From contig NZ_OY771647.1 of NCBI RefSeq assembly GCF_963674925.1, positions 1,751,501-1,815,500 on the forward strand: a stretch of DNA of 64,000 bases, read 5' to 3'. Each line of letters begins with the position of its first letter. Position 1 is the stretch's first letter. The notes under the pieces are model-generated. The model did not search any database, was not told the DNA's origin, and saw nothing but the letters and a program-made list of their open reading frames with translations. Origin of the DNA: an uncultured Draconibacterium sp. (GTDB taxonomy: Bacteria > Bacteroidota > Bacteroidia > Bacteroidales > Prolixibacteraceae). Below are positions 26,610-35,912 of the stretch, one piece after another. Position numbers and translations under genes: made by a program.

Positions 26610-28082
26610 TTATTTTGCTAAAATCTTAATTAAATCTCCACGTCTCAATACATCACTTAATTCACGGTTGTTGAGCAAAGCTATTTCTTCATATCTGTCT
26701 TGCGGAACTTTATAATAATCAAAGGCATCTTTTAACGAAACCGATGCACTATTAATTGAAATCACTTTAATGCGATCGGGTTGAATATTAAGTTTTGAAG
26801 CATTGGTAAGTCGGGCAAAGTTTTTCATGGTCGACTCAAAAGCAGGTAAGTAGCCGTTAAAATTCTTATCTAAACAAAGCCCGTGAAAGGTGTAAACTAC
26901 CGCATCTTTTTCGATAAAATACGAAAGGATTTTTAATACCTGTTCCTGCCCTGAATTGTTCTGCGAAACCTGCTGCGAAACGGTAGCCACTGCATTTAGT
27001 CCGTTCACTTTTACATTGTTTTTTTCGATAAGTGTTAGTTGTAAATCTGAAATTGTTTTCTGCGCAATTGCCTCTGCACTTTTTTCCTGTGACAATTCAA
27101 AAATGATAGCCGCATCCTTATTTTCAGGAACAATTTGCACCTGAAGCGGCGAATTGATCAGTGTCCAGCTTTTAGGTATCGGGAATTGAAAAGCCAGGTC
27201 GGGGTGGTAGAACATATTGTTCTCCACAAAACCATGGCGTGGATTTTCGCCATATACAATTCCGTCGATCATTTTAAGGTATTCGTTCGAGTTTACCGCA
27301 TAATTTTGTTGTGGTAATTGCGCTTGCCACTCGGCTGTTTTTTGATTTACGGCAACAGTTCGGTCACCCGGATCGGGGTGTGTCGACATCCAAATTGGAA
27401 CACCGGCGCTGCTTCCTTCATCGCCTCCCTGCATTTTGTCAAGTACTGTGAAAAAATCGGCCATTTTGCGTGCATCGTATCCAATTTTCGATGAGTATTC
27501 AACACCTAAACGGTCAGCCTCGCGTTCGTTGTCGCGGCTAAAGCTTAGAAACAACAGTTCCATTGCTGCGGTAGCTTCGCCGGCAAACTGTGCCACTTCA
27601 GGCACCGCAATCATTCCGGCGGCCAGTGCAAACTGGCCGAGTTGTTGTCGTGTTTGTTGCTGAGCCGAATGTCGTGCCGTAACGTGTCCTATTTCGTGCC
27701 CCAACACACCCAGTAGTTCTGCTTCGTTATTAAACTGAGCCAGGATTCCTCGTGTAAAATAAACATAACCACCCGGCACTGCAAAAGCATTTACCACGGG
27801 CGAATCCAATATCCTGAAATGAAATTGTAAGTTTGGCCGATGCGAGATTTTCCCTATTTCTGTACCTTTTTCGGTAATAAAGTTCAACAGTTTTTCATCC
27901 TCATACAATCCAAATGTTGAAATAACCGTAGGGTCGTATTGAGCTCCAAGGGCAATCTCCTGTTCTTCCGTCATAAACATCAGTTGTTTTTTCCCGGTAA
28001 CCGGATTTACGGCACACGACGGTATTAGCAGCATTAACGAAACGGTTAAAAGAATTGCCGAAAATGTTTTGATTGTTTTCAT
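26610..28082 (-). CDS. M48 family zinc metalloprotease, lipoprotein
   Basis: 490 residues. The lipobox is at Cys23 (LMLLIPSCAVNP). The M48 core includes FAVPGGYVYFTRG, the zinc motif His129-Glu130-Ile-Gly-His133 (LGHEIGHVTARHS) and third ligand Glu188 (NEREADRLG). It resembles BepA/LoiP-type periplasmic proteases that handle outer-membrane protein quality. A ~200-residue extension follows, ending in a LysM-like segment (VSLKDAFDYYKVPQDRYEEIALLNNRELSDV then LIKI) that could bind peptidoglycan. The motif is intact. It probably runs with the downstream beta-barrel gene. Confidence 0.92.
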   Translation of the reverse strand: MKTIKTFSAILLTVSLMLLIPSCAVNPVTGKKQLMFMTEEQEIALGAQYDPTVISTFGLYEDEKLLNFITEKGTEIGKISHRPNLQFHFRILDSPVVNAFAVPGGYVYFTRGILAQFNNEAELLGVLGHEIGHVTARHSAQQQTRQQLGQFALAAGMIAVPEVAQFAGEATAAMELLFLSFSRDNEREADRLGVEYSSKIGYDARKMADFFTVLDKMQGGDEGSSAGVPIWMSTHPDPGDRTVAVNQKTAEWQAQLPQQNYAVNSNEYLKMIDGIVYGENPRHGFVENNMFYHPDLAFQFPIPKSWTLINSPLQVQIVPENKDAAIIFELSQEKSAEAIAQKTISDLQLTLIEKNNVKVNGLNAVATVSQQVSQNNSGQEQVLKILSYFIEKDAVVYTFHGLCLDKNFNGYLPAFESTMKNFARLTNASKLNIQPDRIKVISINSASVSLKDAFDYYKVPQDRYEEIALLNNRELSDVLRRGDLIKILAK

Positions 28083-28224
28083 CTTTCCTGAATTTTTGAA
28101 GTATGGTTAAGAATTTACATTTAATTGTGTCAAATTGTTATTTGCGGCTTGTCTGTATTGGCTTAATTATTAAATTCGCTCTTACACAAAGATAACATTT
28201 ACTTCATTTTTTAAAATCACCCGT

Positions 28225-29760
28225 ATGTTAATACGTAAAACTGTACTTATTTATTTTAGCCTGTTGATGTTTCTGTTTTCGGCCAATGCACAGAACGAAG
28301 CACTGTCGAAAATCGATATTCCTGATTTAAAAGAATACCTCACATTTATTGCGTCCGACGAATTGCAGGGACGCGAGCTGGGTACCGAAGTGGACGGACT
28401 TGAAATTACGGCGAACTACCTGGCCGATTATGCAAAAGAAACTGGGCTGAAACCAGCTGTGGAAAACTATTTTCAGCCAGTACCAATTTTACACACCACA
28501 CCAAGTACAGATGATTTTATTGAAGTGAATAATAAAAAAGGGAAGTCGGTATACCGGTCGAAAGAGCTGGTAAAACTAACCCAGATTCCCGGCGTTTTTA
28601 GTCTTGATGAGGAACCTGTTACGTTTATTGGTTTTGGCGAAAATATTGAGCCGCTCGATATAAAAGACAAACTTGTAATTGTTGCGCAGGGAAGTGCCGA
28701 ATCGTTTTCAGGCGAAGAGGCTTTTGAATGGCAGAACCGTGTAGAGAGCGCAAAAATAAATGCCATAATGGAAAAGCAACCCAAAGCTTTGCTGATAATT
28801 ACCAATCCGAAAGACACGGAGAATAAAACCTTTAAACAATTAAATGGCTGGATGAGTAGGTCGGGGTACAGCGTAAAAACTGACGACGATGGTACTGAGC
28901 AACCTGCTGTTTTACTCGCCACTCCAAAAGTTGCCGATGCCTTGTTGGGTAAAAAAGGGCAGTACGAAAAATACCTGGAAGATATTGTTGCAGGCTCGGA
29001 GGAGCTTGCCGAAGTTTCAGAAACACTAAGCCTGAAATCAGGATCGGAACCGGAATTGCTCGAAGGCAAAAATGTTATTGCTTACGTTGAAGGATCGGAC
29101 CCGGTTTTAAAAAACGAATACATTGTTTTTATGGCGCACTACGATCATCTTGGAATTGGCGAGGATGGTGATGTATATAACGGTGCCGACGATAACGGTT
29201 CGGGAACTGTGGCCATCATGGAAGTGGCCGAAGCTTTTGCCAGCCTAAAAGAAAAACCAAAACGAAGCATTGTATTTCTATGGGTAACCTGCGAAGAGAA
29301 AGGCCATTTCGGATCGAGTTATTATTGTGATCATCCGGTATTTCCGCTGGATAAAACTGTTGCTTCCATTAACCTCGATATGGTCGGCCGTGTTTACGAC
29401 GGTCCGCGCGACGATGTTTGGAAAGATTCACCTAAAAAAGTTAAGGACTTTGATGGATTGTATACTTTATCGAACGACGTGTGGCCCGGGTTGGCCGAGA
29501 TAAATGCAGAACACTGTGCCGAATTGGGATTAGTGCCCGACACCAGCTTGCCCAAAGAACGTTTTTTACGTGCCAGCGACCATTACCATTTTCACAAAAA
29601 CGGTGTGCCTATCTTGAATTATGCCACCGGTTATCATGCCGATTACCACAAAGTTGGCGATGAGGTGGAAAGAATAAATTTTGAGAAAATAAAGCGTGTT
29701 GCCGATCTCTGTTTTTTAGTTGGTTTTGATTTGGCCAATAAAGAAGACATTGAGTTTTAA
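28225..29760 (+). CDS. M28 family zinc peptidase, exported, copy 1
   Basis: 511 residues with signal peptide LIYFSLLMFLFSANAQ. Two-zinc aminopeptidase ligands are visible: His305 (AHYDHLG), Asp322 (NGADDNGSGT), the catalytic and ligand Glu357/Glu358 (TCEEKGHFGS), Asp385 (INLDMVGR) and His471 (GYHADYHKVGDE). A PA-like insert of about 170 residues lies between the N-terminal part and the metal site. It should trim amino acids from peptides outside the cytoplasm. The neighbour 24 bases downstream is a paralogue with the same domain order, so this is a tandem duplication. Confidence 0.93.
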   Translation: MLIRKTVLIYFSLLMFLFSANAQNEALSKIDIPDLKEYLTFIASDELQGRELGTEVDGLEITANYLADYAKETGLKPAVENYFQPVPILHTTPSTDDFIEVNNKKGKSVYRSKELVKLTQIPGVFSLDEEPVTFIGFGENIEPLDIKDKLVIVAQGSAESFSGEEAFEWQNRVESAKINAIMEKQPKALLIITNPKDTENKTFKQLNGWMSRSGYSVKTDDDGTEQPAVLLATPKVADALLGKKGQYEKYLEDIVAGSEELAEVSETLSLKSGSEPELLEGKNVIAYVEGSDPVLKNEYIVFMAHYDHLGIGEDGDVYNGADDNGSGTVAIMEVAEAFASLKEKPKRSIVFLWVTCEEKGHFGSSYYCDHPVFPLDKTVASINLDMVGRVYDGPRDDVWKDSPKKVKDFDGLYTLSNDVWPGLAEINAEHCAELGLVPDTSLPKERFLRASDHYHFHKNGVPILNYATGYHADYHKVGDEVERINFEKIKRVADLCFLVGFDLANKEDIEF

Positions 29761-29784
29761 ATTATAAATATCAAACCAAAAACA

Positions 29785-31356
29785 ATGAACACCAAACTAC
29801 TTTTTACACTGTTTTGTGTGGCATTTTCATTTTTGGCTACAGCCCAAAAAAAGGAATTGCAAACCATTACCGAAAATGACCTGAAAGCGCACCTGGAATT
29901 TATTGCCAGTGATAATATGCGGGGACGTGATTTTTTTACTGAAGTGCCGGGCCTTGAACTTGCCGCCGATTACCTCAAATCTCAATGTATAAAATTGGAA
30001 TTGACTCCCGGAGTTGAAGGTTATTTCCAGACTATTGAAATGGAAGCTGTAACACCGGATCCGGACCAGACTGTTTTAAAATTAAAGGACGCCAACGGAA
30101 ATATAAGCTACCAGACAAAAGATATTTTTTCGCTGGGAGGGCCTCCAAAAAACGACACCGTTTCGGGCGAAGTAGTGTTTGCCGGTTATGGCTGGTACAA
30201 CGAGGAGACAAAATACAACGATACAAAAGACCTGGATTTAAAAGGTAAAATTGTGCTGGTAATGACACGTACCCTCGAGCAGGCAAACGAAGGTGAAACA
30301 CCCGACATGGATACTGAAATGAAAAAAATGTCGAGAGCCTTGATGGGAGGTGCCAAAGCGGTGATCTTGGTGAACGATCCGATGAGCCCAGATCCCGAAT
30401 ACATTGAAAGTATACGAAAATATGCAACCGGCGGAAGCCTGACATTAAAAGGAGCAAAAGGTTCGCTTATTCTTCCGATAAAATTGATTTTTGGAACGGA
30501 AGAACTCGCCGATAAAATGCTGGAAGGATCAGGGAAAACTTTGGCTGGCTTACAACAGGAGATCAAAGAAAGTAAAAGCCCAAAATCATTTGCAATTAAC
30601 AACCTGACAACTGAAGTTAATCTGGTTAAATCAAATGAAACAATTGTAGGTAAAAATGTAATTGCAATGGTTGAAGGCAGCGACCCGGAATTAAAGAAAG
30701 AGTGCATTGTTTTTTCTGCGCATTACGATCATCTGGGAGTAGATGGCGAAGGCGGTATTTACAACGGTGCAGATGATAACGGAACGGGAACGGTTGCCTT
30801 GCTGGAAATTGCTGAGGCATTTCAAAGTATGAAAAAGAAACCGAAACGTAGCATCGTTTTTGCCTGGGTAACCGGCGAAGAAAAAGGACTGCTGGGCTCC
30901 GATTATTATTCGCAGCACCCGGTTATGTCGATGGAAAATACACTGGTTGATATTAACCTTGATATGATCGGGCGGTCGGCAGAAAAAGAACTGGATTCAG
31001 TATCCATTAGTTCAAAAAGTTTGGCCGGCCCTAACGGAATGTACATTATTTCCGGGAAACAAAGTACCGAACTAATGAATATCAGTGATGAGGTTTGTGA
31101 AGATCTGGGGCTTGTTCCGAGCGATGAACTTACAAAAGCTTTTTTAACGCGAAGCGATTATTACCACTTTTATAAAAACGGAGTGCCGATTCTTGGTTTG
31201 TCCACAGGCCTGCACGACGATTATCATGAAATAACCGATGAGGTAGATAAAATCGATTATCATAAAATGAAAAGAGTGACGCAGTATGCGTTTTCGGTTG
31301 CATACAAACTGGCTAACCAAAAAAGTCGTTTGGTTGTTGATAAGCCGGTTAAATAA
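29785..31356 (+). CDS. M28 family zinc peptidase, exported, copy 2
   Basis: 523 residues with signal peptide FTLFCVAFSFLATAQ. Ligands parallel copy 1: His313 (AHYDHLG), NGADDNGTGT, VTGEEKGLLGS, INLDMIGR and GLHDDYHEITDE. The PA-like insert is present (VFAGYGWYNEETKYNDTKDL, GKIVLVMTRT). Compared with copy 1 the metal-site blocks are close while the inserts differ, pointing to divergence of substrate choice after duplication. It is transcribed with copy 1 and followed by a strong terminator. Confidence 0.93.
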   Translation: MNTKLLFTLFCVAFSFLATAQKKELQTITENDLKAHLEFIASDNMRGRDFFTEVPGLELAADYLKSQCIKLELTPGVEGYFQTIEMEAVTPDPDQTVLKLKDANGNISYQTKDIFSLGGPPKNDTVSGEVVFAGYGWYNEETKYNDTKDLDLKGKIVLVMTRTLEQANEGETPDMDTEMKKMSRALMGGAKAVILVNDPMSPDPEYIESIRKYATGGSLTLKGAKGSLILPIKLIFGTEELADKMLEGSGKTLAGLQQEIKESKSPKSFAINNLTTEVNLVKSNETIVGKNVIAMVEGSDPELKKECIVFSAHYDHLGVDGEGGIYNGADDNGTGTVALLEIAEAFQSMKKKPKRSIVFAWVTGEEKGLLGSDYYSQHPVMSMENTLVDINLDMIGRSAEKELDSVSISSKSLAGPNGMYIISGKQSTELMNISDEVCEDLGLVPSDELTKAFLTRSDYYHFYKNGVPILGLSTGLHDDYHEITDEVDKIDYHKMKRVTQYAFSVAYKLANQKSRLVVDKPVK

Positions 31357-31376
31357 TAAGGTAACATTTTAACAGT

Positions 31377-31416
31377 AAAACTGCTCTTTCATTTAATAGT
31401 GAAAGAGCAGTTTTTG
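31377..31416 (+). terminator. Terminator after the M28 pair
   Basis: The stem AAAACTGCTCTTTCA/TGAAAGAGCAGTTTT around an 8-base loop, followed by T residues. Confidence 0.9.
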
Positions 31417-31502
31417 TTTGTGCCAATTTTTCTGATAGAAATTTTATGATTTTCGACCGATAAATTTGTGTTAATTATTTCGTCCCGTCGAGAATGTTTA
31501 TA

Positions 31503-31530
31503 TTGAGCAAAAGTTAAATATATATTTTTG
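31503..31530 (+). promoter_or_regulatory. Promoter upstream of the sulfur-transfer fusion gene
   Basis: TTG at 31503-31505, a 17-base spacer, then TATTTTTG at 31523-31530. The ATG is 40 bases further. Confidence 0.55.
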
Positions 31531-31569
31531 TGCTCTAAAAATATAGATATCTACATATAACAATACAAA

Positions 31570-34059
31570 ATGTCGAAATATTTAATCATCGGAGGAGTTG
31601 CCGGCGGTGCAACAGTGGCGGCCAGACTAAGACGTTTGGATGAGCAGGCAGAAATTATAATGTTTGAACGTGGAGCGCATATTTCTTATGCAAACTGCGG
31701 ACTGCCCTATTATATCGGAGATGTTATTAAGGAACGGGAGAAATTGCTTTTGCAAACACCCGAAAGTTTTAAAGCCCGCTTAAATGTTGAGGTGCGGGTT
31801 TTTAACGAAGTAGTGAAAATTGACCGTGAAAAGAAGGGGGTTGTTGTTCGCAATGTGAAAACCGGCGAGGAGTATACCGAAACTTACGATAAGTTGGTAT
31901 TGTCGCCGGGAGCCGAGCCTATCAAACCACCAATTTCCGGAATTAAGGATCCATCGATTTTTACCTTGCGCAATGTTGCTGATACCGATAAAGTAAAAGC
32001 GTACTGCAACGACAACCAACCTAAGAGAGCAGTGGTGGTTGGTGCCGGTTTTATCGGGCTTGAAATGGCCGAAAACCTACACCATTTAGGAATGAAAGTG
32101 TCGATCGTGGAAATGGCGAAGCAGGTAATGGCACCGCTTGATTACGAAATGGCGGCAGTAGTTCACCAGCACTTAAAAACGAAACAGGTAGAGTTCTTTT
32201 TGAAAGACGGTGTTACTTCATTTAAACGGGAAGATGGCGTGCTGAATGTAACTTTACAATCGGGACGTCAAATTGAAACGGATCTGGTAATTCTGTCTAT
32301 AGGTGTAAAACCGGAAAACAAACTGGCGCGCGAAGCCGGCCTGGATCTGGCCCCAAATGGCGGAATTATTGCCAACGAATTTTTGTTAAGTAACGACGAA
32401 AATATTTATGTATTGGGTGATGCTATGGCTTTTCCGCACCCGATAACCGGGAAACTGAGCAATATTTATCTGGCGGGACCGGCAAATAAACAAGGAAGGA
32501 TTGTTGCCGATAATATCGTTAGCGGAAATACACGGAAATACAAGGGGGCAATTGCTACAGCTATTGCCAAGGTATTTGATATTACTGTAGCCTCAACCGG
32601 TATTCCTGAAAAGACGCTAAAGAATGAAATGATGCCTTACATGGCAAACATCATTCACGGTGCATCGCATGCCGGTTATTATCCCGATGCACTCCCATAC
32701 ACATTAAAAATCCTTTTCCATCCTGAAAACGGGAAGTTGTATGGTGCGCAAATGATAGGTTATGAAGGAGTTGACAAACGTATCGACCTTATTGCAACCG
32801 TACTGAAACAGGGCGGTAGTATTTACGATCTGCAGGATATTGAGCATGCTTATGCACCTCCGTTCTCATCGGCAAAAGATCCGGTGAACCAGGCGGGTTT
32901 TGCAGCCGAAAATATCGTGAGCGGCAAACTAAAAATCGTAAGCTGGGATGAGATTCATAACTTTCATTCAGAGAATATTGTATTGCTCGATGTACGTACG
33001 GCTGCTGAAAATGAATTGGGGCATATTGAAGGTTCGGTAAATATTCCGGTTGACGATTTACGCAGCCGGTTGGCTGAACTGCCAAAAGACAAAAAGATAA
33101 TTGTTTATTGTGGTGTTGGTTTGCGCGGTTACATTGCCTGCCGGATTTTAACACAATCTGGTTTTAGCGAAGTTTATAACCTGAGCGGAGGATACAAAAC
33201 CTACGAGCATTCCATCTGCAAACAAAGTAACGAAGATATTTTTGAAGCCAATTACATAACCAAAAACGACCACATTTATCGCGGAAAAGCGAATAATGGA
33301 CAGGCAGTAATTGAAGGAGCGGCGGTAAAAACCATTCAGGTTGATGCTTGTGGTTTGCAGTGTCCCGGGCCGATTCTGAAGCTAAAACAGGAAATTGAAA
33401 CCATTAAACCCGGCGAGCGTTTGGAGCAAATTGCTACCGACATGGGTTTTATGAAAGATGTGAAGTCGTGGTGTAACATGACCGGTAACAAGCTGGTTTC
33501 CGTTTCGGCCGAAAAGGGCAAAGTAAAAGCCCTGATTGAGAAAGGTAAAAAGCAAGAGGAAAGCAGCGCAAAAACGAGTGCGGCATCAGCCAAAAATAAA
33601 ACCATGGTAGTTTTTAGCGACGACATGGACCGCGCGTTGGCATCGCTGGTAATTGCCAACGGTGCTGCGGCGATGGGAAGCAAAGTAACATTGTTCTTCA
33701 CTTTCTGGGGGCTGAATGTGATTAAGAAATCGGACAAACCACATGTTGAAAAGGACATGATGAGCAAAATGTTTGGTTCGATGATGGCGAAAGATGCCGG
33801 TGATTTGAAGCTTTCGAAAATGAATATGATGGGAGTAGGCGCCAAAATGATGAAAAAGCGCATGCTGGCCAAGAAGGTGGATTCGCTGGAAGATATGCTT
33901 CAAACTGCCATGGATAATGGTGTGCAAATGATTGCCTGTCAAATGTCGATGGATGTAATGGGCGTTGACAAAGAAGAATTGATGGAAGGCGTTGAAATAG
34001 GAGGTGTTGCAACTTACCTTGAAGAAGCTGACCAGTCGAATTTGAATTTGTTTATTTAG
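31570..34059 (+). CDS. CoA-disulfide reductase/rhodanese/TusA/DsrE-like fusion
   Basis: 829 residues in four modules. Residues 1-~450 are an FAD/NAD(P)H CoA-disulfide reductase: GGVAGGATVAARLRR, the single redox Cys43 (SYANCGLPYYIG), NAD site VVVGAGFIGLEMAEN and FAD motif VLGDAMAF. Residues ~455-550 are a rhodanese with loop Cys514 (VYCGVGLRG). Residues ~590-665 are TusA-like with Cys594 and the CPxP cysteine Cys598 (CGLQCPGPILKLKQ). The end (~675-829) is DsrE2-like with Cys790 (MIACQMSMDVMG). All key cysteines are present, so persulfide could pass rhodanese to TusA to DsrE with reduction by the flavin module. It acts in the cytoplasm. It is flanked by its own promoter and terminator. Confidence 0.93.
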   Translation: MSKYLIIGGVAGGATVAARLRRLDEQAEIIMFERGAHISYANCGLPYYIGDVIKEREKLLLQTPESFKARLNVEVRVFNEVVKIDREKKGVVVRNVKTGEEYTETYDKLVLSPGAEPIKPPISGIKDPSIFTLRNVADTDKVKAYCNDNQPKRAVVVGAGFIGLEMAENLHHLGMKVSIVEMAKQVMAPLDYEMAAVVHQHLKTKQVEFFLKDGVTSFKREDGVLNVTLQSGRQIETDLVILSIGVKPENKLAREAGLDLAPNGGIIANEFLLSNDENIYVLGDAMAFPHPITGKLSNIYLAGPANKQGRIVADNIVSGNTRKYKGAIATAIAKVFDITVASTGIPEKTLKNEMMPYMANIIHGASHAGYYPDALPYTLKILFHPENGKLYGAQMIGYEGVDKRIDLIATVLKQGGSIYDLQDIEHAYAPPFSSAKDPVNQAGFAAENIVSGKLKIVSWDEIHNFHSENIVLLDVRTAAENELGHIEGSVNIPVDDLRSRLAELPKDKKIIVYCGVGLRGYIACRILTQSGFSEVYNLSGGYKTYEHSICKQSNEDIFEANYITKNDHIYRGKANNGQAVIEGAAVKTIQVDACGLQCPGPILKLKQEIETIKPGERLEQIATDMGFMKDVKSWCNMTGNKLVSVSAEKGKVKALIEKGKKQEESSAKTSAASAKNKTMVVFSDDMDRALASLVIANGAAAMGSKVTLFFTFWGLNVIKKSDKPHVEKDMMSKMFGSMMAKDAGDLKLSKMNMMGVGAKMMKKRMLAKKVDSLEDMLQTAMDNGVQMIACQMSMDVMGVDKEELMEGVEIGGVATYLEEADQSNLNLFI

Positions 34060-34101
34060 GGATCGCAGATAACGCAGGTTTAACAGATTTGCCTGATACT
34101 T

Positions 34102-34140
34102 ATTGAGGGTTTCACAAATAGTGAAACCCTCAATATTTTG
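34102..34140 (+). terminator. Terminator after the sulfur-transfer fusion
   Basis: The perfect stem ATTGAGGGTTTCAC/GTGAAACCCTCAAT with a 6-base loop, followed by ATTTTG. It may work in both directions. Confidence 0.75.
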
Positions 34141-34249
34141 TACAAGATTATACAATTACATTTTGTCAGATTTGAGAATATCGATTAACGATTTTTGATT
34201 GCAGATTTTAATTATGGAAGATACTTTGTGCTTCTGCAATCGTTAATCA

Positions 34250-35659
34250 TCATTCATTATTCAACGCTGCTTTCAATCCTTCAGTAGTAGTGTAGTATTT
34301 TACAATCATATTTGGTACTTCCCATTCCGGTAATTTTCCGTCGATTAAATATTGCAGGTATTTTTCGGTTACCTGCCCGAAGTGTGCCTCATGACCGACT
34401 TTGTATTTCTCCGGGATATTTAATTTCCACTTTATATCGCCAATTTTTTCCACCGAAATTCCCGGGTACGTTTCTGCCAGGCCTGTTACTGCATTATTCA
34501 GGCTTGCGGCAAACTCCATCGGGTCAACCTCTGTAGCTTCAATGTATAACTGCGGCTTGTAACCTTCCTCTTCACCCTGAATAATTTCGAGGTTGCATTT
34601 TGTTCCACGCATAATGGAGTAGTGGGTGTCGCCGGCACCTTCCGGCGCCTGGAAGTTCCAGATCACCGATGCTTTGGCGTGAACACCTTTTAGTGTATAA
34701 TTGATTTCGCCGTTGCTGAAAACTTTTAGCACATCTCCCTCTACATCTTTTTGCAGATAGTCCGGGTATTCATCCAGATACGTTACTTTTTTAAACATTT
34801 CAGGTGTCAGGTCGGTGGTCCAGCGTTTAGCCGAAATAATCTCCACATCGCTTTTTGAAAGAATAACTTCAGGAAAAGCTTCCCACTGAATCAAATCAAC
34901 CAGGTGGGTGTTTACGTCTACAATTCCTTCGCCCTGCTGTTTGGTATCGAAAAACCAGGCCGGACGTTTTAAGGCACTTCCCGAAACATATTTAAAAAAG
35001 TGGTGCACACTTTCTTTGGTAATAGCCGGTTCTTCAGCGGTTCCTTTTTGCAGTGTACCAAAAACTTCAGGTAATTGCGATAATTCACGTTGCAAAATGG
35101 TGGTAATCTCATGACGCTCGGTCATAATATCGTACAGTAAAACACCCTTGTCGGCAGCTAACTCGAAAGCTTTTTCCAGTTTAGGAAATTCTTCGGGAGA
35201 AATAACCATGGGTTTGTCGGCCAGCACGTAAATACCGGCTTCAACCGTTTTTAGAATGTAGTCGGTCTTTTTTGCGTTATTTCCGGCGGTAACCATTACG
35301 TTACCGGGTTTTTCTGCAATCATTTTTTCAAAAAAATCGTCACCGGTATAAACCTTCTCTACCCACGATGTTGGATTTTCAGTACGCGAATTAAAACCTT
35401 CAATTCGTTTTAAGTGGTCGCCCACATCTTCACCATCAGGCGCATAAACATTTACAACCGGATCAACCTGGTTGTACATCGATTTTTGTACCAAAGCCGC
35501 ATGAAAATGTCCCGGGTCGAGGGTCATAATTTTCACTTCTCCTTTTGCACCTGTAAACATATTTTTCTCTTTTTCAGAGTCGGTTGATTTTTGGCTGCCA
35601 CCTGTACACGCTGAAAACAGAATTGCCAGTGTAACGGCCGCAGTTGATAGATGTTTCAT
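34250..35659 (-). CDS. Gfo/Idh/MocA-type oxidoreductase, lipoprotein
   Basis: 469 residues. The signal peptide has a lipobox (TLAILFSACTGGS), unusual for a family that is normally cytoplasmic. The Rossmann part keeps the family's core (VMVTAGNNAKKTDYILKTVEAG, VLADKPMVI with the catalytic-type Lys) but the first strand reads VKIMTLDPGHFHAAL instead of the usual GxGxxG. A C-terminal putative oxidoreductase domain follows (DTHYSIMRGTKCNLEIIQG, PGISVEKIGDIKWKLNIPEKYK). It could act on a sugar outside the inner membrane with a tightly bound cofactor; substrate and activity are unproven. It is upstream-oriented with the BNR gene on the same strand. Confidence 0.85.
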   Translation of the reverse strand: MKHLSTAAVTLAILFSACTGGSQKSTDSEKEKNMFTGAKGEVKIMTLDPGHFHAALVQKSMYNQVDPVVNVYAPDGEDVGDHLKRIEGFNSRTENPTSWVEKVYTGDDFFEKMIAEKPGNVMVTAGNNAKKTDYILKTVEAGIYVLADKPMVISPEEFPKLEKAFELAADKGVLLYDIMTERHEITTILQRELSQLPEVFGTLQKGTAEEPAITKESVHHFFKYVSGSALKRPAWFFDTKQQGEGIVDVNTHLVDLIQWEAFPEVILSKSDVEIISAKRWTTDLTPEMFKKVTYLDEYPDYLQKDVEGDVLKVFSNGEINYTLKGVHAKASVIWNFQAPEGAGDTHYSIMRGTKCNLEIIQGEEEGYKPQLYIEATEVDPMEFAASLNNAVTGLAETYPGISVEKIGDIKWKLNIPEKYKVGHEAHFGQVTEKYLQYLIDGKLPEWEVPNMIVKYYTTTEGLKAALNNE

Positions 35660-35912
35660 GAAATAATTTTATTAGTTATTAGATTTCCGTTAGCGTACAC
35701 GCAAAATTATACTTTTAATTCTGTTTAGAAAGGGAATCGGCAAAAAGATGTCATTTTAGAACATATGGCTCAAGATTGTAAAACTGTTAATTTGTAAAAT
35801 AGTCAAAGTTCAATGACTCATAACCTTTCAAATTGCAATTCCTTCTGCAATCAAAAATCGTTAATCATTATTCGAAAATCTCTGAAAACCAATGCCCAAT
35901 GATTTAATCTTT

